Below are positions 29,066 to 38,272 of a stretch of DNA of 64,000 nucleotides, in pieces. Where the stretch lies: contig NZ_BLYC01000001.1 of the NCBI RefSeq assembly GCF_019721995.1, forward strand, positions 423,037-487,036. Direction: 5' to 3'. The stretch comes from Bathymodiolus japonicus methanotrophic gill symbiont (GTDB lineage Bacteria; Pseudomonadota; Gammaproteobacteria; Methylococcales; Methylomonadaceae). Every line of letters begins with the position of its first letter. Within the stretch, counting starts at the first letter, position 1. The notes beneath the pieces were generated by a model. The model did no database searches. It saw only the letters and a list, made by a program, of their open reading frames with translations, and had not been told where the DNA came from. The translations under genes were made by a program, and so were the position numbers.

Positions 29066-31377
29066 TGCAGATTGATTATACAGTCGCGGTTGTGGGTAAT
29101 CCTAACTGTGGCAAGACGACGCTATTTAATGCCTTAACTGGCGCACGCCAACATGTAGGTAACTGGCCTGGCGTGACTGTAGAAAAGAAAACCGGTGAAT
29201 ACTCACATGCTGGAAAACAGATAACAGTCGTTGATTTGCCCGGTACTTATTCGCTGGAAGCCGACAATGAAATTTCGCTGGATGAACGCATTGCCAGAGA
29301 TTATGTTGCGGCTAAAGAGGCCGACTTAATTATTAATATTCTGGATGCTTCCAATATTGAGCGTAATTTGTATTTAACGTCGCAGTTAATAGAAATGCGT
29401 GTGCCGATGATTGTTGTGCTAAATATGATGGATGTCGTCGCGCAACGTGGTCTGGAAATTGATATACAGGTTTTATCTAAACAGCTAGCTTGTCCAGTTA
29501 TTCCAATATCTGCTTCCATACGTCAGGGCATTAAAGAATTGAAAAACGGTGTTAATCTTGCCGTAGTTGAACAACCAGTGCCGTATTTAGATATTGAATA
29601 CCATCCGCAAATAGAACAGGCTATCAGCTTGTTATCAAGTGAGTTGCAGCAGCAAGCCAGCAAACATCATTGTGATTCACGCTGGTTAGCCATACGATTA
29701 TTAGAAAGAGATACCTTAGCCCAGAAAATTGCGGGTAGCCACTTTGTACAAAAGGCAGAAGCCTTGGAGCAAGCTATTGAAAAGGCAACTGACGATGAAG
29801 TAGATATTTTAGCTGCTGATGCTCGTTATGGTTTTGTAAATAAAATCACGCAAAACTGTGTTAATAAAATACATGAAGTCAGTCGAGGGATGACTAATAA
29901 AATTGATAAATGGGTATTGAACCGCTTTCTGGGAATACCCATTTTTCTATTGGTGATGTATCTGATGTTTATGATCACGATTAATATAGGCAGCACCTTT
30001 GTTGATTTTTTTGATCAGGTCGCGGGTGCTATTTTTGTTGATGGTTTTGCAGTGTTATTACAAACATTGTCTTTGCCTGAGTGGCTAGTAGTCTTGCTAG
30101 CAGATAGCGGAGGTGGAGGTGTACAGGTTGTTGCTACATTTATTCCTATTATCGGTTTTTTGTTTCTAGTCTTATCTTTACTTGAAGATTCGGGGTATAT
30201 GGCGCGTGCGGCATTTGTTGTTGACCGGTTTATGCGTATGATCGGTTTGCCGGGTAAATCCTTTGTGCCAATGATCGTTGGCTTTGGCTGTAATGTACCT
30301 GCGATTATGGCAACACGTACCCTGGAAAGTCAGCGCGATAGAATATTAACCAATATTATGAACCCATTTATGTCATGTGGGGCGCGTTTACCCGTGTATG
30401 CTTTATTTGCAGCGGCCTTTTTTCCGGTAGGCGGACAGAATCTGGTATTTGGCTTATATGTTTTTGGTATTATGGTGGCAGTATTTACCGGTTTGATTAT
30501 GCGTCATACCTTGTTTAAAGGGGAATCTATGCCCTTTATTATGGAGCTGCCTAATTATCATTTACCGACAGTGCAAAGTATTGCTATCCGCACCTGGGAT
30601 CGCTTAAAAACCTTTCTGTTTAATGCGGGTAAGGTCATCGTACCGATGGTTCTGGTACTGAATTTTTTAAACTCATTAGGAATCGATGGCTCTTTTGGTA
30701 AGGAAAATACGCAGAAATCTGTGCTGAGTGAAATAGGGCGTACTTTAGTCCCAGTCTTTCAACCGATGGGGATTCGTGAGGATAACTGGCCTGCGACAGT
30801 AGGCATTTTTACCGGGATTCTGGCTAAAGAAGCGGTGGTTGGTACGCTAGATGCTTTATATAATCAGCTTGCTTTAGACAGTGTGGCGCAGCAAGAGGCA
30901 GCATTTAATCTGCAGCAAAGACTGATCGATGCAACACTGACTATCCCTGAGAATCTATGGGCTGTGGCTGATAATCTGCTTGATCCACTAGGTCTCAATA
31001 TAGGCGATGTTGGTAACATGGATTCCGCTGCTGAAGAGCAGGATGTTAGCCATGGAACATTTGGCGAGATGCAGGCGCGCTTTGATGGTCAGGCAGGTGC
31101 CTTTGCGTATTTATTATTTATCTTGCTGTACGCACCCTGTGTTGCAGCAACTGCGGCAATTCAGCGAGAAACTGGAGCTAGATGGGCAATTTTTGTGGTC
31201 TTTTGGACGACCGGGATTGCCTATATGACGGCAACCACTTTCTATCAACTTGTCACCTATGCACAACATCCTCAACAGTCACTTTTATGGGTTACTGGCC
31301 TATTGATGAGCTTTTGTAGTGTGATTTTTTCTTTTTGGTTAGCAGGTAGAACTGAATTAAAAAGGGAGGTTGCATGA
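29065..31377 (+). CDS. feoB: Ferrous iron transporter B (GTPase permease)
   Basis: 770 aa inner-membrane Fe(II) importer. The G domain has G1 GNPNCGKTT (11-19), G3 DLPGTY (57-62) and G4 NMMD (120-123), followed by a helical guanine-dissociation-inhibitor domain and about ten membrane segments from residue 285. The Gate motifs PGKSFVPMIVGFGCNVPA and MNPFMSCGARLPVYALF are intact, including the conserved cysteines. Second gene of feoABC, overlapping feoC by 4 bp. Confidence 0.97.
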   Translation: MQIDYTVAVVGNPNCGKTTLFNALTGARQHVGNWPGVTVEKKTGEYSHAGKQITVVDLPGTYSLEADNEISLDERIARDYVAAKEADLIINILDASNIERNLYLTSQLIEMRVPMIVVLNMMDVVAQRGLEIDIQVLSKQLACPVIPISASIRQGIKELKNGVNLAVVEQPVPYLDIEYHPQIEQAISLLSSELQQQASKHHCDSRWLAIRLLERDTLAQKIAGSHFVQKAEALEQAIEKATDDEVDILAADARYGFVNKITQNCVNKIHEVSRGMTNKIDKWVLNRFLGIPIFLLVMYLMFMITINIGSTFVDFFDQVAGAIFVDGFAVLLQTLSLPEWLVVLLADSGGGGVQVVATFIPIIGFLFLVLSLLEDSGYMARAAFVVDRFMRMIGLPGKSFVPMIVGFGCNVPAIMATRTLESQRDRILTNIMNPFMSCGARLPVYALFAAAFFPVGGQNLVFGLYVFGIMVAVFTGLIMRHTLFKGESMPFIMELPNYHLPTVQSIAIRTWDRLKTFLFNAGKVIVPMVLVLNFLNSLGIDGSFGKENTQKSVLSEIGRTLVPVFQPMGIREDNWPATVGIFTGILAKEAVVGTLDALYNQLALDSVAQQEAAFNLQQRLIDATLTIPENLWAVADNLLDPLGLNIGDVGNMDSAAEEQDVSHGTFGEMQARFDGQAGAFAYLLFILLYAPCVAATAAIQRETGARWAIFVVFWTTGIAYMTATTFYQLVTYAQHPQQSLLWVTGLLMSFCSVIFSFWLAGRTELKREVA

Positions 31378-31601
31378 TTTTATCTGAGTTGCGCGATTAC
31401 CTGAAACAGCAGCACCGTCTGTCTTTGCTGGAAATGGCAAATCACTTTGATACCGATGCGGATGCCTTGCGCGGTATGTTACGTAAATGGATTAGTAAAG
31501 GTAAAGTCAGGCAATTAGATTTGGGGACTGCCTGTGGTACCGGGTGTTGTAAATGTGATCCTGCTATGACTGAACTTTATGAATGGGTGGATAAAGTTTA
31601 G
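31374..31601 (+). CDS. feoC: FeoC-like regulatory protein
   Basis: 75 aa winged-helix protein. An N-terminal helix-turn-helix (about 1-45) is followed by a cysteine cluster C54, C58, C59 and C61 (ACGTGCCKCDP) that in related proteins binds an oxygen-sensitive Fe-S cluster. Proposed to regulate FeoB stability or feo transcription. ATGA overlap with feoB. Confidence 0.9.
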   Translation: MILSELRDYLKQQHRLSLLEMANHFDTDADALRGMLRKWISKGKVRQLDLGTACGTGCCKCDPAMTELYEWVDKV

Positions 31602-31643
31602 CCCCCCCGAATTCACATGTTGGATAATGAGCAGTAGTAAAAA

Positions 31644-31700
31644 AGCTTTAGCTATTTTCTAATATCAGCAGTAGCTAAAGCTATTGCGTTGCTTTTTTTT
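31644..31700 (+). terminator. Probable terminator after feoC
   Basis: An 11-bp inverted repeat AGCTTTAGCTA...TAGCTAAAGCT is followed after about 8 bases by a run of T (GCTTTTTTTTG). The T-run is further away than usual, so the call is moderate. Confidence 0.6.
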
Positions 31701-31718
31701 GATGGCTCTTAACTAAAA

Positions 31719-31801
31719 CTGAAGTTTCCCAATTATTGAGTAGCTGAAATACACAATGCTGGTGTATCGAGGTTTATTTTAGGTGGTTTTACCATGTTTA
31801 T
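31719..31801 (+). mobile_element. M element remnant joined to an IS4 element
   Basis: The first 83 bp of an M element from CTGAAGTTTCCCAAT to ACCATGTTTAT, then the IS4 left end. The other MITE half is missing to the right of the IS. The variant ACCATG (others have GCCATG) is shared with the copy at 63345-63427, which has the identical IS4 junction. Confidence 0.85.
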
Positions 31802-33334
31802 CATCAGTGTTCCCATTGAAAGAAGAAGTACCTAAACAAAGCAGCCTATAACCTACCTGAATGTAGCACCACTCGAATATTTCCATCTTTTTGATTTTAA
31901 TCACTTATCACAGCAAATAGACACTCTGTAGGCACCGTAAAAAAACAACAAATAATTTCAAATAAAGCTTGCATTTGCCGAAGAATTTTTCTAAGAATTT
32001 CCGTTTTAATCACCTCATAAACGGATATCACCCATGCTTAAAGACCTACCACTCTCTGAACATATTCACCAACACTGCAATGAAAGTATGGAACGTGCCC
32101 TGTTAGCAGAGCGTCATCCTTTGTGGGCTCGTTCATGCCCAGAGTTGAAGGATATCGACTTTATTCGCCTTGGGTTATTACGCTGTATCAGTGTAGTCGA
32201 TAGTGGTCGCCATTTCCTCCAAACCAATGAACAGATTTATGGCCAGCTGCTTCCCCACTCAACGTATTTTAAATCACTGAAGTCGCATAGACGAACAAGT
32301 ATGCTTGAGGCATTTGAACAGCAGAGCTATCATCTTCACGCTGAAACACTGCTATCGCAAGGCATTGATTATCTTAAAGCATTCCCGGAACTTGACGAAT
32401 ACACCATAGAAGCAGCGGATGGACATTTTATTGATCATGCCTGCCATACTGAAAAAAACAGCAAGGGGAAAGTTCAGGCGGCCGGGGGGATTTACGCGTT
32501 GAACCTCAGAAGTGGGTTGCTCAGATTTCTTTGTCTGGTGACAAACGGAACTCAGAGACATCAAGAAATACCTGTGTTACGAGATCATATTGAAAAGCAA
32601 AACAAGGGAAATAACAGCTCTCAGAAACATCTCTATGTCTACGATAAAGCCGTCACCGACTTTGTCTGGTGGGATCGGCAGAAACGACATGCTAATTACA
32701 TGATTTCAATGCTAAAAGAAAATTCAATTGCGACTCTGGTTGAGTCTATCCCTTTTGACTCCCGCCATGAGATCAATACAGGGGTTGAAGCATACAGTGT
32801 GTACGAAAACAAGGGCATCAAATTTAACGTGGTGGATTACCGTGATCCAGAAACCGGAAAACTTCACCGGTTTGTGACAACCTTGCCAATGACTATTAAC
32901 CCTGGAACCATTGCCATGCTGTATTTCGAGCGATGGACGATTGAAAAGACATTCAATAACACTAAAAGTAATTTCAAGGAAACTAAAGCTTGGTCTTCCA
33001 ATACCCGCTCACTTGAAAATCAAATGCGCCTGACTGCAATGAGCTATAATTTAATGCGCGTGTTTGAAGAGATTTCAAAAACACAACAGCCAGAATTGAT
33101 TCATCCATCGGATAAAAAATATAGCGAGGCTCTGGAGATTAGGCAGCAACAGGCTCAAAAACGAGATCGTTTTGTGAATCCATTATTTTTCCAGGCAAGA
33201 ATATCTCGTATCAGCTCGTATACCATTCGGGCAGTTCAAAACGCAATAATAACAGGAATGTCTTTACAGTGCTTTATGAGCTCTCTTGTGGCGAGGTTAG
33301 TTTCACGGGCTCAATTGATAGGGGAACACTGATG
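31802..33334 (+). mobile_element. IS4-family element, complete copy
   Basis: 1533 bp, from CATCAGTGTTCCC to GGGAACACTGATG, a 13-bp terminal inverted repeat. The transposase is intact. Flanks (GTTTAT left, TAAATA right) show no direct repeat, although two other copies show 8-bp duplications, so one flank has been rearranged. Confidence 0.92.
32034..33332 (+). CDS. IS4-family transposase, full length
   Basis: 432 aa. A DDE enzyme with the N-terminal IS4 region and an RNase-H-like core; ADGHFIDHA carries a likely first catalytic Asp, VYDKAV the second, and YFERWTIEKTFNNTK fits Y-x2-R-x3-E-x6-K with the catalytic Glu. It differs from the 52409 copy at a few residues (for example Ala for Ser near residue 21 and FERW for FKRW). 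Its stop codon lies within the right inverted repeat. Confidence 0.95.
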   Translation: MLKDLPLSEHIHQHCNESMERALLAERHPLWARSCPELKDIDFIRLGLLRCISVVDSGRHFLQTNEQIYGQLLPHSTYFKSLKSHRRTSMLEAFEQQSYHLHAETLLSQGIDYLKAFPELDEYTIEAADGHFIDHACHTEKNSKGKVQAAGGIYALNLRSGLLRFLCLVTNGTQRHQEIPVLRDHIEKQNKGNNSSQKHLYVYDKAVTDFVWWDRQKRHANYMISMLKENSIATLVESIPFDSRHEINTGVEAYSVYENKGIKFNVVDYRDPETGKLHRFVTTLPMTINPGTIAMLYFERWTIEKTFNNTKSNFKETKAWSSNTRSLENQMRLTAMSYNLMRVFEEISKTQQPELIHPSDKKYSEALEIRQQQAQKRDRFVNPLFFQARISRISSYTIRAVQNAIITGMSLQCFMSSLVARLVSRAQLIGEH

Positions 33335-33388
33335 TAAATAACACCACTGTCTATTAGGCTAAATTTACTGGAGCAAAAGATTAAAATT

Positions 33389-33892
33389 ATGCAGCAGCCA
33401 GATAATATGGATCAAAAAGTGGCAGACAAAAGTCATGTTAACTCAGAAGACCATGAATATCATTCTGATAAGGAAATGTTAATCTATGTCGGGGTGAAAT
33501 TTTTTTTATTAATAACTATCATCCTCAGCTTTGATTTTCTAGTGGAGTTAATGCTGATTATAGTGGATATTATTTTTGAACTGATTCACTTATTGATTGA
33601 ATTCATTGAGGAATTTCTGGAGTCTATTTTAGCCGAGGCTTTGCCCACTAATAAGCATCAAAATGAAGTGATTATTGTGAATGTGGCAATGATCATTGTT
33701 TTGTATGCCTTATACAGGTTCACACATGGCGTAAAATACCTCTATCGCTTAAAGAGGCATATCAAGGTAGACTGGCTAATCTATAAAAAGCGTAAGGTAA
33801 AAAGTTGGAAATTATTGTCTCTGCTGAGCAAGATTAAGTTAGTTACTGCTTATTGCGTGGGTTTTACTCTGACTTTTCTACTGGTTTTCTAG
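33389..33892 (+). CDS. Hypothetical membrane protein
   Basis: 167 aa, family not recognised. A hydrophilic acidic N-terminus (about 1-28) precedes two hydrophobic stretches separated by acidic residues (IYVGVKFFLLITIILSFDFL, then ELMLIIVDIIFELIHLLIEF), a third membrane helix (about 96-113) and a basic loop, then a last helix at the C-terminus. It follows the IS4 element on the same strand and might be read from it. 33893-33971 holds nothing recognisable. Confidence 0.55.
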   Translation: MQQPDNMDQKVADKSHVNSEDHEYHSDKEMLIYVGVKFFLLITIILSFDFLVELMLIIVDIIFELIHLLIEFIEEFLESILAEALPTNKHQNEVIIVNVAMIIVLYALYRFTHGVKYLYRLKRHIKVDWLIYKKRKVKSWKLLSLLSKIKLVTAYCVGFTLTFLLVF

Positions 33893-33971
33893 AGTATTAA
33901 GTTACGTTGCTGTTCACACTTTGATTTCCCTCAACTGCGGCTTCTATGTTGACAAACAGCGGTGTGGAAAG

Positions 33972-34585
33972 ATGAGAATATTTATGATGCTAACTCCCTG
34001 CAATATTATTAAAAGACAATTCAGCAAATTTTTTTTAACTTTTGCATATTTTTTGTTGCACTGAACCTAATCGCCTGTATTGAGCATCGGGTCAAGCTGA
34101 AAAATGCCATGCCCGCCTGTGTCTTTCCAAATCATCAGGAGGCGCCTGGCTGGATCTGTGCAGAGCCTGTCGCTGGACTGGAGCTGCAAGCTGTTGGAGT
34201 TGCAGATAAATCTGTGGCGGGATTAAATTATATGCGGGATTTGGCAGAAATGGCTGCAGTAAAGCAGCTGACTGAATTATTTAAAATCCGGACGGCTAAA
34301 GTAGTTACCCAGTACCTTACTACAATTCAGGTCGATAATGCACAAGCCCTTAAAGCCGGACAAAGTACTGTGCATACAATTAGCAATAAAACCCTGGCAG
34401 GTGTACAACAATACCAGTCGCAAATTGGACCCGAAGGCCGAATGTATGTGTTGGTTGGTTTAGATAAGCAAGAGCTTAGCTCTTTGACGCACGCCGCTGT
34501 TAAAACCAGTATGCAAAATGACCCTGCACTTTGGGAAGGCTTGCAAACGCAGAAATCATTAGCAGAAATTGCTGCCATGGACTAG
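33972..34585 (+). pseudogene. LPP20-family lipoprotein, probably frameshifted
   Basis: The main frame (from 34109 MPACVFPNHQ) contains the LPP20 pattern: GWICAEPVAGLELQAVGVAD, then about 100 residues ending in AEIAAMD. A lipobox (LNLIAC) lies upstream in the same frame, but no start codon precedes it before a stop at 34012. The ATG at 33972 opens a plausible signal sequence (FSKFFLTFAYFLLH) in another frame; one added base near 34060 would join the two. Either a frameshift mutation or a non-standard start. Outer-membrane lipoprotein by family. Confidence 0.65.
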
Positions 34586-34651
34586 CAGCTTAAATTATAA
34601 GGTTGATTTTTCATGACAGTAATAGCGTGAAGTGATCGGCTAGTTATTACA

Positions 34652-35212
34652 ATGAGTTTTTATAAAATGATTAAGAAAATTGCATTACTTGGTAGTCTTA
34701 CCGGGGCATTAGCAGACTGTAGTGGTTTTGCCAGTAAACAGGATCCTGCGCCTGTGTATGGAAAAACAGGTAACTCCCGAAAAACCTCAGCTGCTACTGA
34801 GCAAGATGCAGAAAGGACGGCACAAATTAAAGTTGTACAAGACCCCGTTATTCTCAAACAGCAGGAACTTGCTGTAAAGCCACTACCCAAATCGTCAAAT
34901 GTGGTCATCGCACTACTTGCAGAAGCTGATACTAGTTATAAACAGGGGAATTTGGATGAGTCAGTGGCAACTATCGAGCGTGCTTTACGTATAGAGCCAC
35001 GCAATCCATTGTTGCTATATAAACTGGCTAAACTAAGATTACAGCAAGGACTGCCTGATCTTGCTGAGAATCTGGCAAAGAAGTCCGATTTACTGGCTGA
35101 AGGAAATGCCAACTTAAAAAAGAAAAACTGGTTATTAATTGCCGAGGCGCGAGAACAAAAAGGTGATCGGGCTGGAGCTGCAACAGCAAGAAAGAAGGCC
35201 AGTCGTTTTTAG
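34652..35212 (+). CDS. TPR-containing lipoprotein
   Basis: 186 aa. The N-terminus MIKKIALLGSLTGALADCSG is a lipoprotein-like signal, although Asp just before the Cys is unusual. A low-complexity linker precedes one to two TPR units (about 88-155, DTSYKQGNLDESVATIERAL and NPLLLYKLAKLRLQQG). It follows the LPP20-like gene and precedes the fructosamine-kinase pseudogene by 8 bp, suggesting an old operon. Function unknown. Confidence 0.75.
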   Translation: MSFYKMIKKIALLGSLTGALADCSGFASKQDPAPVYGKTGNSRKTSAATEQDAERTAQIKVVQDPVILKQQELAVKPLPKSSNVVIALLAEADTSYKQGNLDESVATIERALRIEPRNPLLLYKLAKLRLQQGLPDLAENLAKKSDLLAEGNANLKKKNWLLIAEAREQKGDRAGAATARKKASRF

Positions 35213-35220
35213 GAGTGATT

Positions 35221-36365
35221 ATGCAAGATTGGCAAGTCGTTATTGAACAGATTGAACAAGTAACCGGAAAGGCTTTTAACTTACAAAAAGTTAATGCAAT
35301 GCACGGCGGAGATATTAATCAGGTGTTTCATTTGCAAGGTGCTGAGCAAGAATACTTCGTTAAACTGAATCGAGCTAGTTTATTGACTATGTTTGAGGTT
35401 GAAGCGCTGGGTTTATAAGAATTAGCACAAACAAAAACCTTACGTATCCCCGAGCCGGTTGTGTCTGGAATTGCTGGAGGCAATGCTTTTTTGGTGCTGG
35501 AATTTGTGCCATTAAGGACAGTAAACCCTGCTACTCAGCAACAGTTAGGCAGACAGTTAGCTGAACTGCATCAAGTTAAACAGGATTATTATGGTTGGCA
35601 TCATGATAATTATATCGGCAGTAACCCACAGAAAAATACCCGGGAAAATAACTGGGTTAAATTTTGGCAGGAACAGCGCATAAACGTGCAGCTTAAATTA
35701 GCGGCTGACAATGGATATACCGGAGAGATACAGCAGCTAGGTGCCAGGCTTTGCCCGTTAATTCCAGAGTTCTTTTCTAGCTATGATCCACAGGCTTCCT
35801 TCGCTGTCAGCCCCGGACGGGCTGATAGTCTCCAGAAGGCGCAGGGAAATTTGCCAATCCGAAGTGCGCGATAGCGCGCGAGGGAGGCTAAAATTTTATC
35901 CCGAATAGCCGTAGAGCCATTTGTGGTAGCCATGACTGAGCTGCTTTGTGCTCAGTCTGTGGCGGACGCAGGGCGGCTGGAGCATCTCCTATTCGCTGCG
36001 TAGGTGAACGAATTACGGTGACAGGAGTCCCGGAATTTCGTGAGGTAGCATGGCGCGCCTGATTGCATGGGGATTTGTGGTCGGGTAATGCTGCATCAGA
36101 CATGCAAGGGCAAGCGATTATTTATGATCCCGCCTGTTACTATGGAGACCGGGAGGCAGATATTGCTATGACCGAGTTATTTGGTGGTTTTGGCGCAGAT
36201 TTTTATGCAGGGTATAACAAAGTCTGGCCTTTAGATTCAGGTTATAAAGCGCGTAAGACCTTATACAATCTATACCATATTCTGAATCACCTGAATCTGT
36301 TTGGTAGTGGTTATTTGCATCAGGCAGAAGGGATGATGCGGTGTGTAATCAGTGAGCATACCTAA
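35221..36365 (+). pseudogene. Fructosamine/ketosamine-3-kinase family, inactivated
   Basis: The family phosphorylates protein-bound ketoamines for deglycation. ATG 35221 has an AGGAG site. The N-lobe (GGDINQVFHLQG, YFVKLNR) is followed by an in-frame TAA at 35416-35418 in EALGL-stop-ELAQ. Coding continues in the same frame until SE1 enters at 35802; after the element it resumes as LLHGDLWSGN, the catalytic loop, then YDPACYYGDREADIAM and the normal C-terminus. Removing 260 bp restores QASLLHGDLWSGN exactly. Both a nonsense codon and an insertion disable it. Confidence 0.92.
35802..36061 (+). repeat. SE1 structured element (260 bp) in the kinase gene
   Basis: CGCTGTCAGCCCC at 35802 to GGCGCGCCTG at 36061. 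Host bases TCCTT and ATTGC flank it and join in frame, with nothing duplicated or lost. Confidence 0.95.
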
Positions 36366-36394
36366 AGCCAAAGTTTTTAAAGTCATACAAAAAT

Positions 36395-36424
36395 GCCCGC
36401 TAGCCCTCGAAATAACTAGCGGGC
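36395..36424. terminator. Bidirectional hairpin terminator, edge of SE2 insertion
   Basis: GCCCGCTAG...CTAGCGGGC forms a perfect 9-bp stem between converging genes. On the minus strand it is followed by ATTTTTG. On the plus strand its tail was displaced by SE2, which starts 3 bp after the stem. Confidence 0.78.
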
Positions 36425-36427
36425 GTT

Positions 36428-36706
36428 CGCTGAAAATCATGGAAACGTAGCTTAGCGAAGTGGTGATTTTTAGTCCCTGATAGGCGACAGGGCAATTCGC
36501 TGATTCGACGTGTGCTAGCAGCACGCGAGATGAGCAAGAATTGCATTCCGAATAGCCGTCCAGCCAGTGAGGTAGTAATGACGAAGCGGCTTTTGTGCGT
36601 AGTCGTTGCGGACGCAGGGCGTTCAGGGCATCTCCCATCCGCTGCGTAGGTGAACGAATTATGGCGACAGGAGTCCCTGAATTTCGTGAGGTAGCATGCG
36701 CGCCTG
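36428..36706 (+). repeat. SE2 structured element (279 bp)
   Basis: CGCTGAAAATCATGG at 36428 to GCGCGCCTG at 36706. One G is missing in the terminal palindrome (CATGCGCGCC), disrupting GGCGCGCC. It lies between a hairpin terminator and the PPIase 3' end. Confidence 0.9.
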
Positions 36707-36725
36707 GTTTTAGTTTAAACTAATA

Positions 36726-37697
36726 TTACTCAGTAACAGGTGCTACTTCAACTGTTTCAGTAACCGTATCCGATGTTGGTGTGACTTCCTCAGTGACTGT
36801 TTCAACTATCACGGTTTCAGCAGGGGCGGCTTTATCTGCTGTATTAGAGGATGGAGCTGGAACTCCAGTAGGAGTCGCCGGAGTTTCAGGTGCAGTAAAA
36901 ATTTCAACTTTTGCATCTTTACGTAAAGTGTCAAGATAAGCAGTCATTTTCTGTCTTTGTACTAAAGGTTCTAGCTGAGCTTTAACCGCCTCAAATGGAG
37001 GAGGTGTTTGTACTCTAGTATCTTCAAGAATTATGATATGCCAGCCAAACTGAGTTTTAACCGGTGTTTTTGTATAGCTGCCTTTGTCTAATTTAGCGAC
37101 AGCGTCAGAAAAAGGTGCAACCATTTGCTTAGGGCCAAACCAGCCTAAATCGCCGCCTTGAGTTTTAGCTAGCTCAGCGAAATCAGCACCCTCATCAAGT
37201 TCAGCGATAATAGCGACCGCTTCAGGTTCAGTTTTAACCAGGATATGGCGTGCTTTGTACTCAGTACCGCCAACAGTATCACCAATTTGCTTGTTATACT
37301 CGGCTTTTAGATCAGCATCGCTAACCGGGTGTGACTTGATGAAATCTTCAATAGCAAGTTGGGATAATAAGGCATTTTTCATCATCACCAGACGCTGTTG
37401 AGTTTCAGGTAACTGGTCTAACTTTTTGCTCTCAGCCTGTTGAACAAGTAATTTACGTCGTACCAGCTCATCAATCAGTTTTTCCTGGGGTATGTTTTGC
37501 CCACGAGTTCGCTCATTAACTTCAGAGGTTAATGTTTCCAGCGCATATTTACTGATATATTCACCATTAACAACCGCAACCGCATCTTCTTTTTGAATAG
37601 TGGGAGAGGCAATGTTATTGGCATTTTGCTGGCAGGCGGTTAATAAAACAGATCCTGCTAATAAAAAGGGGATTACTTTTAATTTCATAATGGTCAT
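36726..37697 (-). CDS. Peptidylprolyl isomerase, parvulin type, lipoprotein
   Basis: 323 aa. The signal peptide ends in a lipobox (SVLLTACQQ), so a membrane-anchored periplasmic protein of PrsA/SurA style is expected. A SurA-N-like helical region (about 35-140) is followed by a parvulin domain (about 147-237, KARHILVKTE, LGWFGPKQMVAPF, TQFGWHIIILE) and a Pro/Thr/Val-rich tail of about 60 residues. The start may be MKLK, three residues in. The downstream genes on this strand are gone; SE2 lies 20 bp away. Confidence 0.9.
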   Translation of the reverse strand: MTIMKLKVIPFLLAGSVLLTACQQNANNIASPTIQKEDAVAVVNGEYISKYALETLTSEVNERTRGQNIPQEKLIDELVRRKLLVQQAESKKLDQLPETQQRLVMMKNALLSQLAIEDFIKSHPVSDADLKAEYNKQIGDTVGGTEYKARHILVKTEPEAVAIIAELDEGADFAELAKTQGGDLGWFGPKQMVAPFSDAVAKLDKGSYTKTPVKTQFGWHIIILEDTRVQTPPPFEAVKAQLEPLVQRQKMTAYLDTLRKDAKVEIFTAPETPATPTGVPAPSSNTADKAAPAETVIVETVTEEVTPTSDTVTETVEVAPVTE

Positions 37698-37703
37698 TTT
37701 CCT

Positions 37704-37970
37704 TTAGTGTGACTCGGTTGGGGTGAATGCATCTATACCCAGGGCATGAATTTCATGTTTCATCAAATCGCCCAGGGATTTATAAATTAACTGGTGGCGC
37801 TGTACTAATGACTTTCCTTCAAATGCACTAGATACAATGCGTACATGGTAATTTCCACCACCACTTTGAGCGCCTGCATGGCCAGCGTGAGCCTGGCTAT
37901 TATTGGCTATTTCAATTTGCTCGGGTGCCAGGGATTCTGTCAGTAATGATTTAATTAAATCAACGTTCAT
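37704..37970 (-). CDS. BolA/IbaG-family protein
   Basis: 88 aa with the BolA fold: [20 protein letters not shown], then a helix and [13 protein letters not shown]. The family forms [2Fe-2S] complexes with CGFS glutaredoxins, of which one is at 7786. The short length and the C-terminus are nearer to IbaG than to BolA. It overlaps yciI by 4 bp and the PPIase starts 6 bp later, implying one transcript. Confidence 0.92.
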   Translation of the reverse strand: MNVDLIKSLLTESLAPEQIEIANNSQAHAGHAGAQSGGGNYHVRIVSSAFEGKSLVQRHQLIYKSLGDLMKHEIHALGIDAFTPTESH

Positions 37971-38269
37971 TGGGGAAATACCTGCTTAAAGGGTTTAACG
38001 GAAACTTTTGCATAAACACCGGCGGCAATATAGGGGTCACTATCAGCCCATTCTTTTGCCTGATCTAAACTGGTGAATTCTGCAACCACCAGGCTACCAG
38101 TGAAACCAGCATCGCTTGGTGTATTGCTATCGATGGCGGGGTGTGGGCCAGCGATAACCAGATGACCTTGATCTTGTAATTCCTGTAAGCGTTTTAAATG
38201 GTCAGGGCGCGCTGCGAGTCTTTTGTCCAGACTGTCAGTCACGTCTTCGCTTAAGATGGCATAGAGCAT
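37967..38269 (-). CDS. yciI: YciI-family protein
   Basis: 100 aa, ferredoxin-like fold. The conserved His-Asp pair is represented by [11 protein letters not shown] near residue 22 and by GPHPA; the [10 protein letters not shown] segment is diagnostic. Its place between yciB and a bolA-type gene is a conserved arrangement. Biochemical role is not established. Confidence 0.94.
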   Translation of the reverse strand: MLYAILSEDVTDSLDKRLAARPDHLKRLQELQDQGHLVIAGPHPAIDSNTPSDAGFTGSLVVAEFTSLDQAKEWADSDPYIAAGVYAKVSVKPFKQVFPQ

Positions 38270-38272
38270 GGA

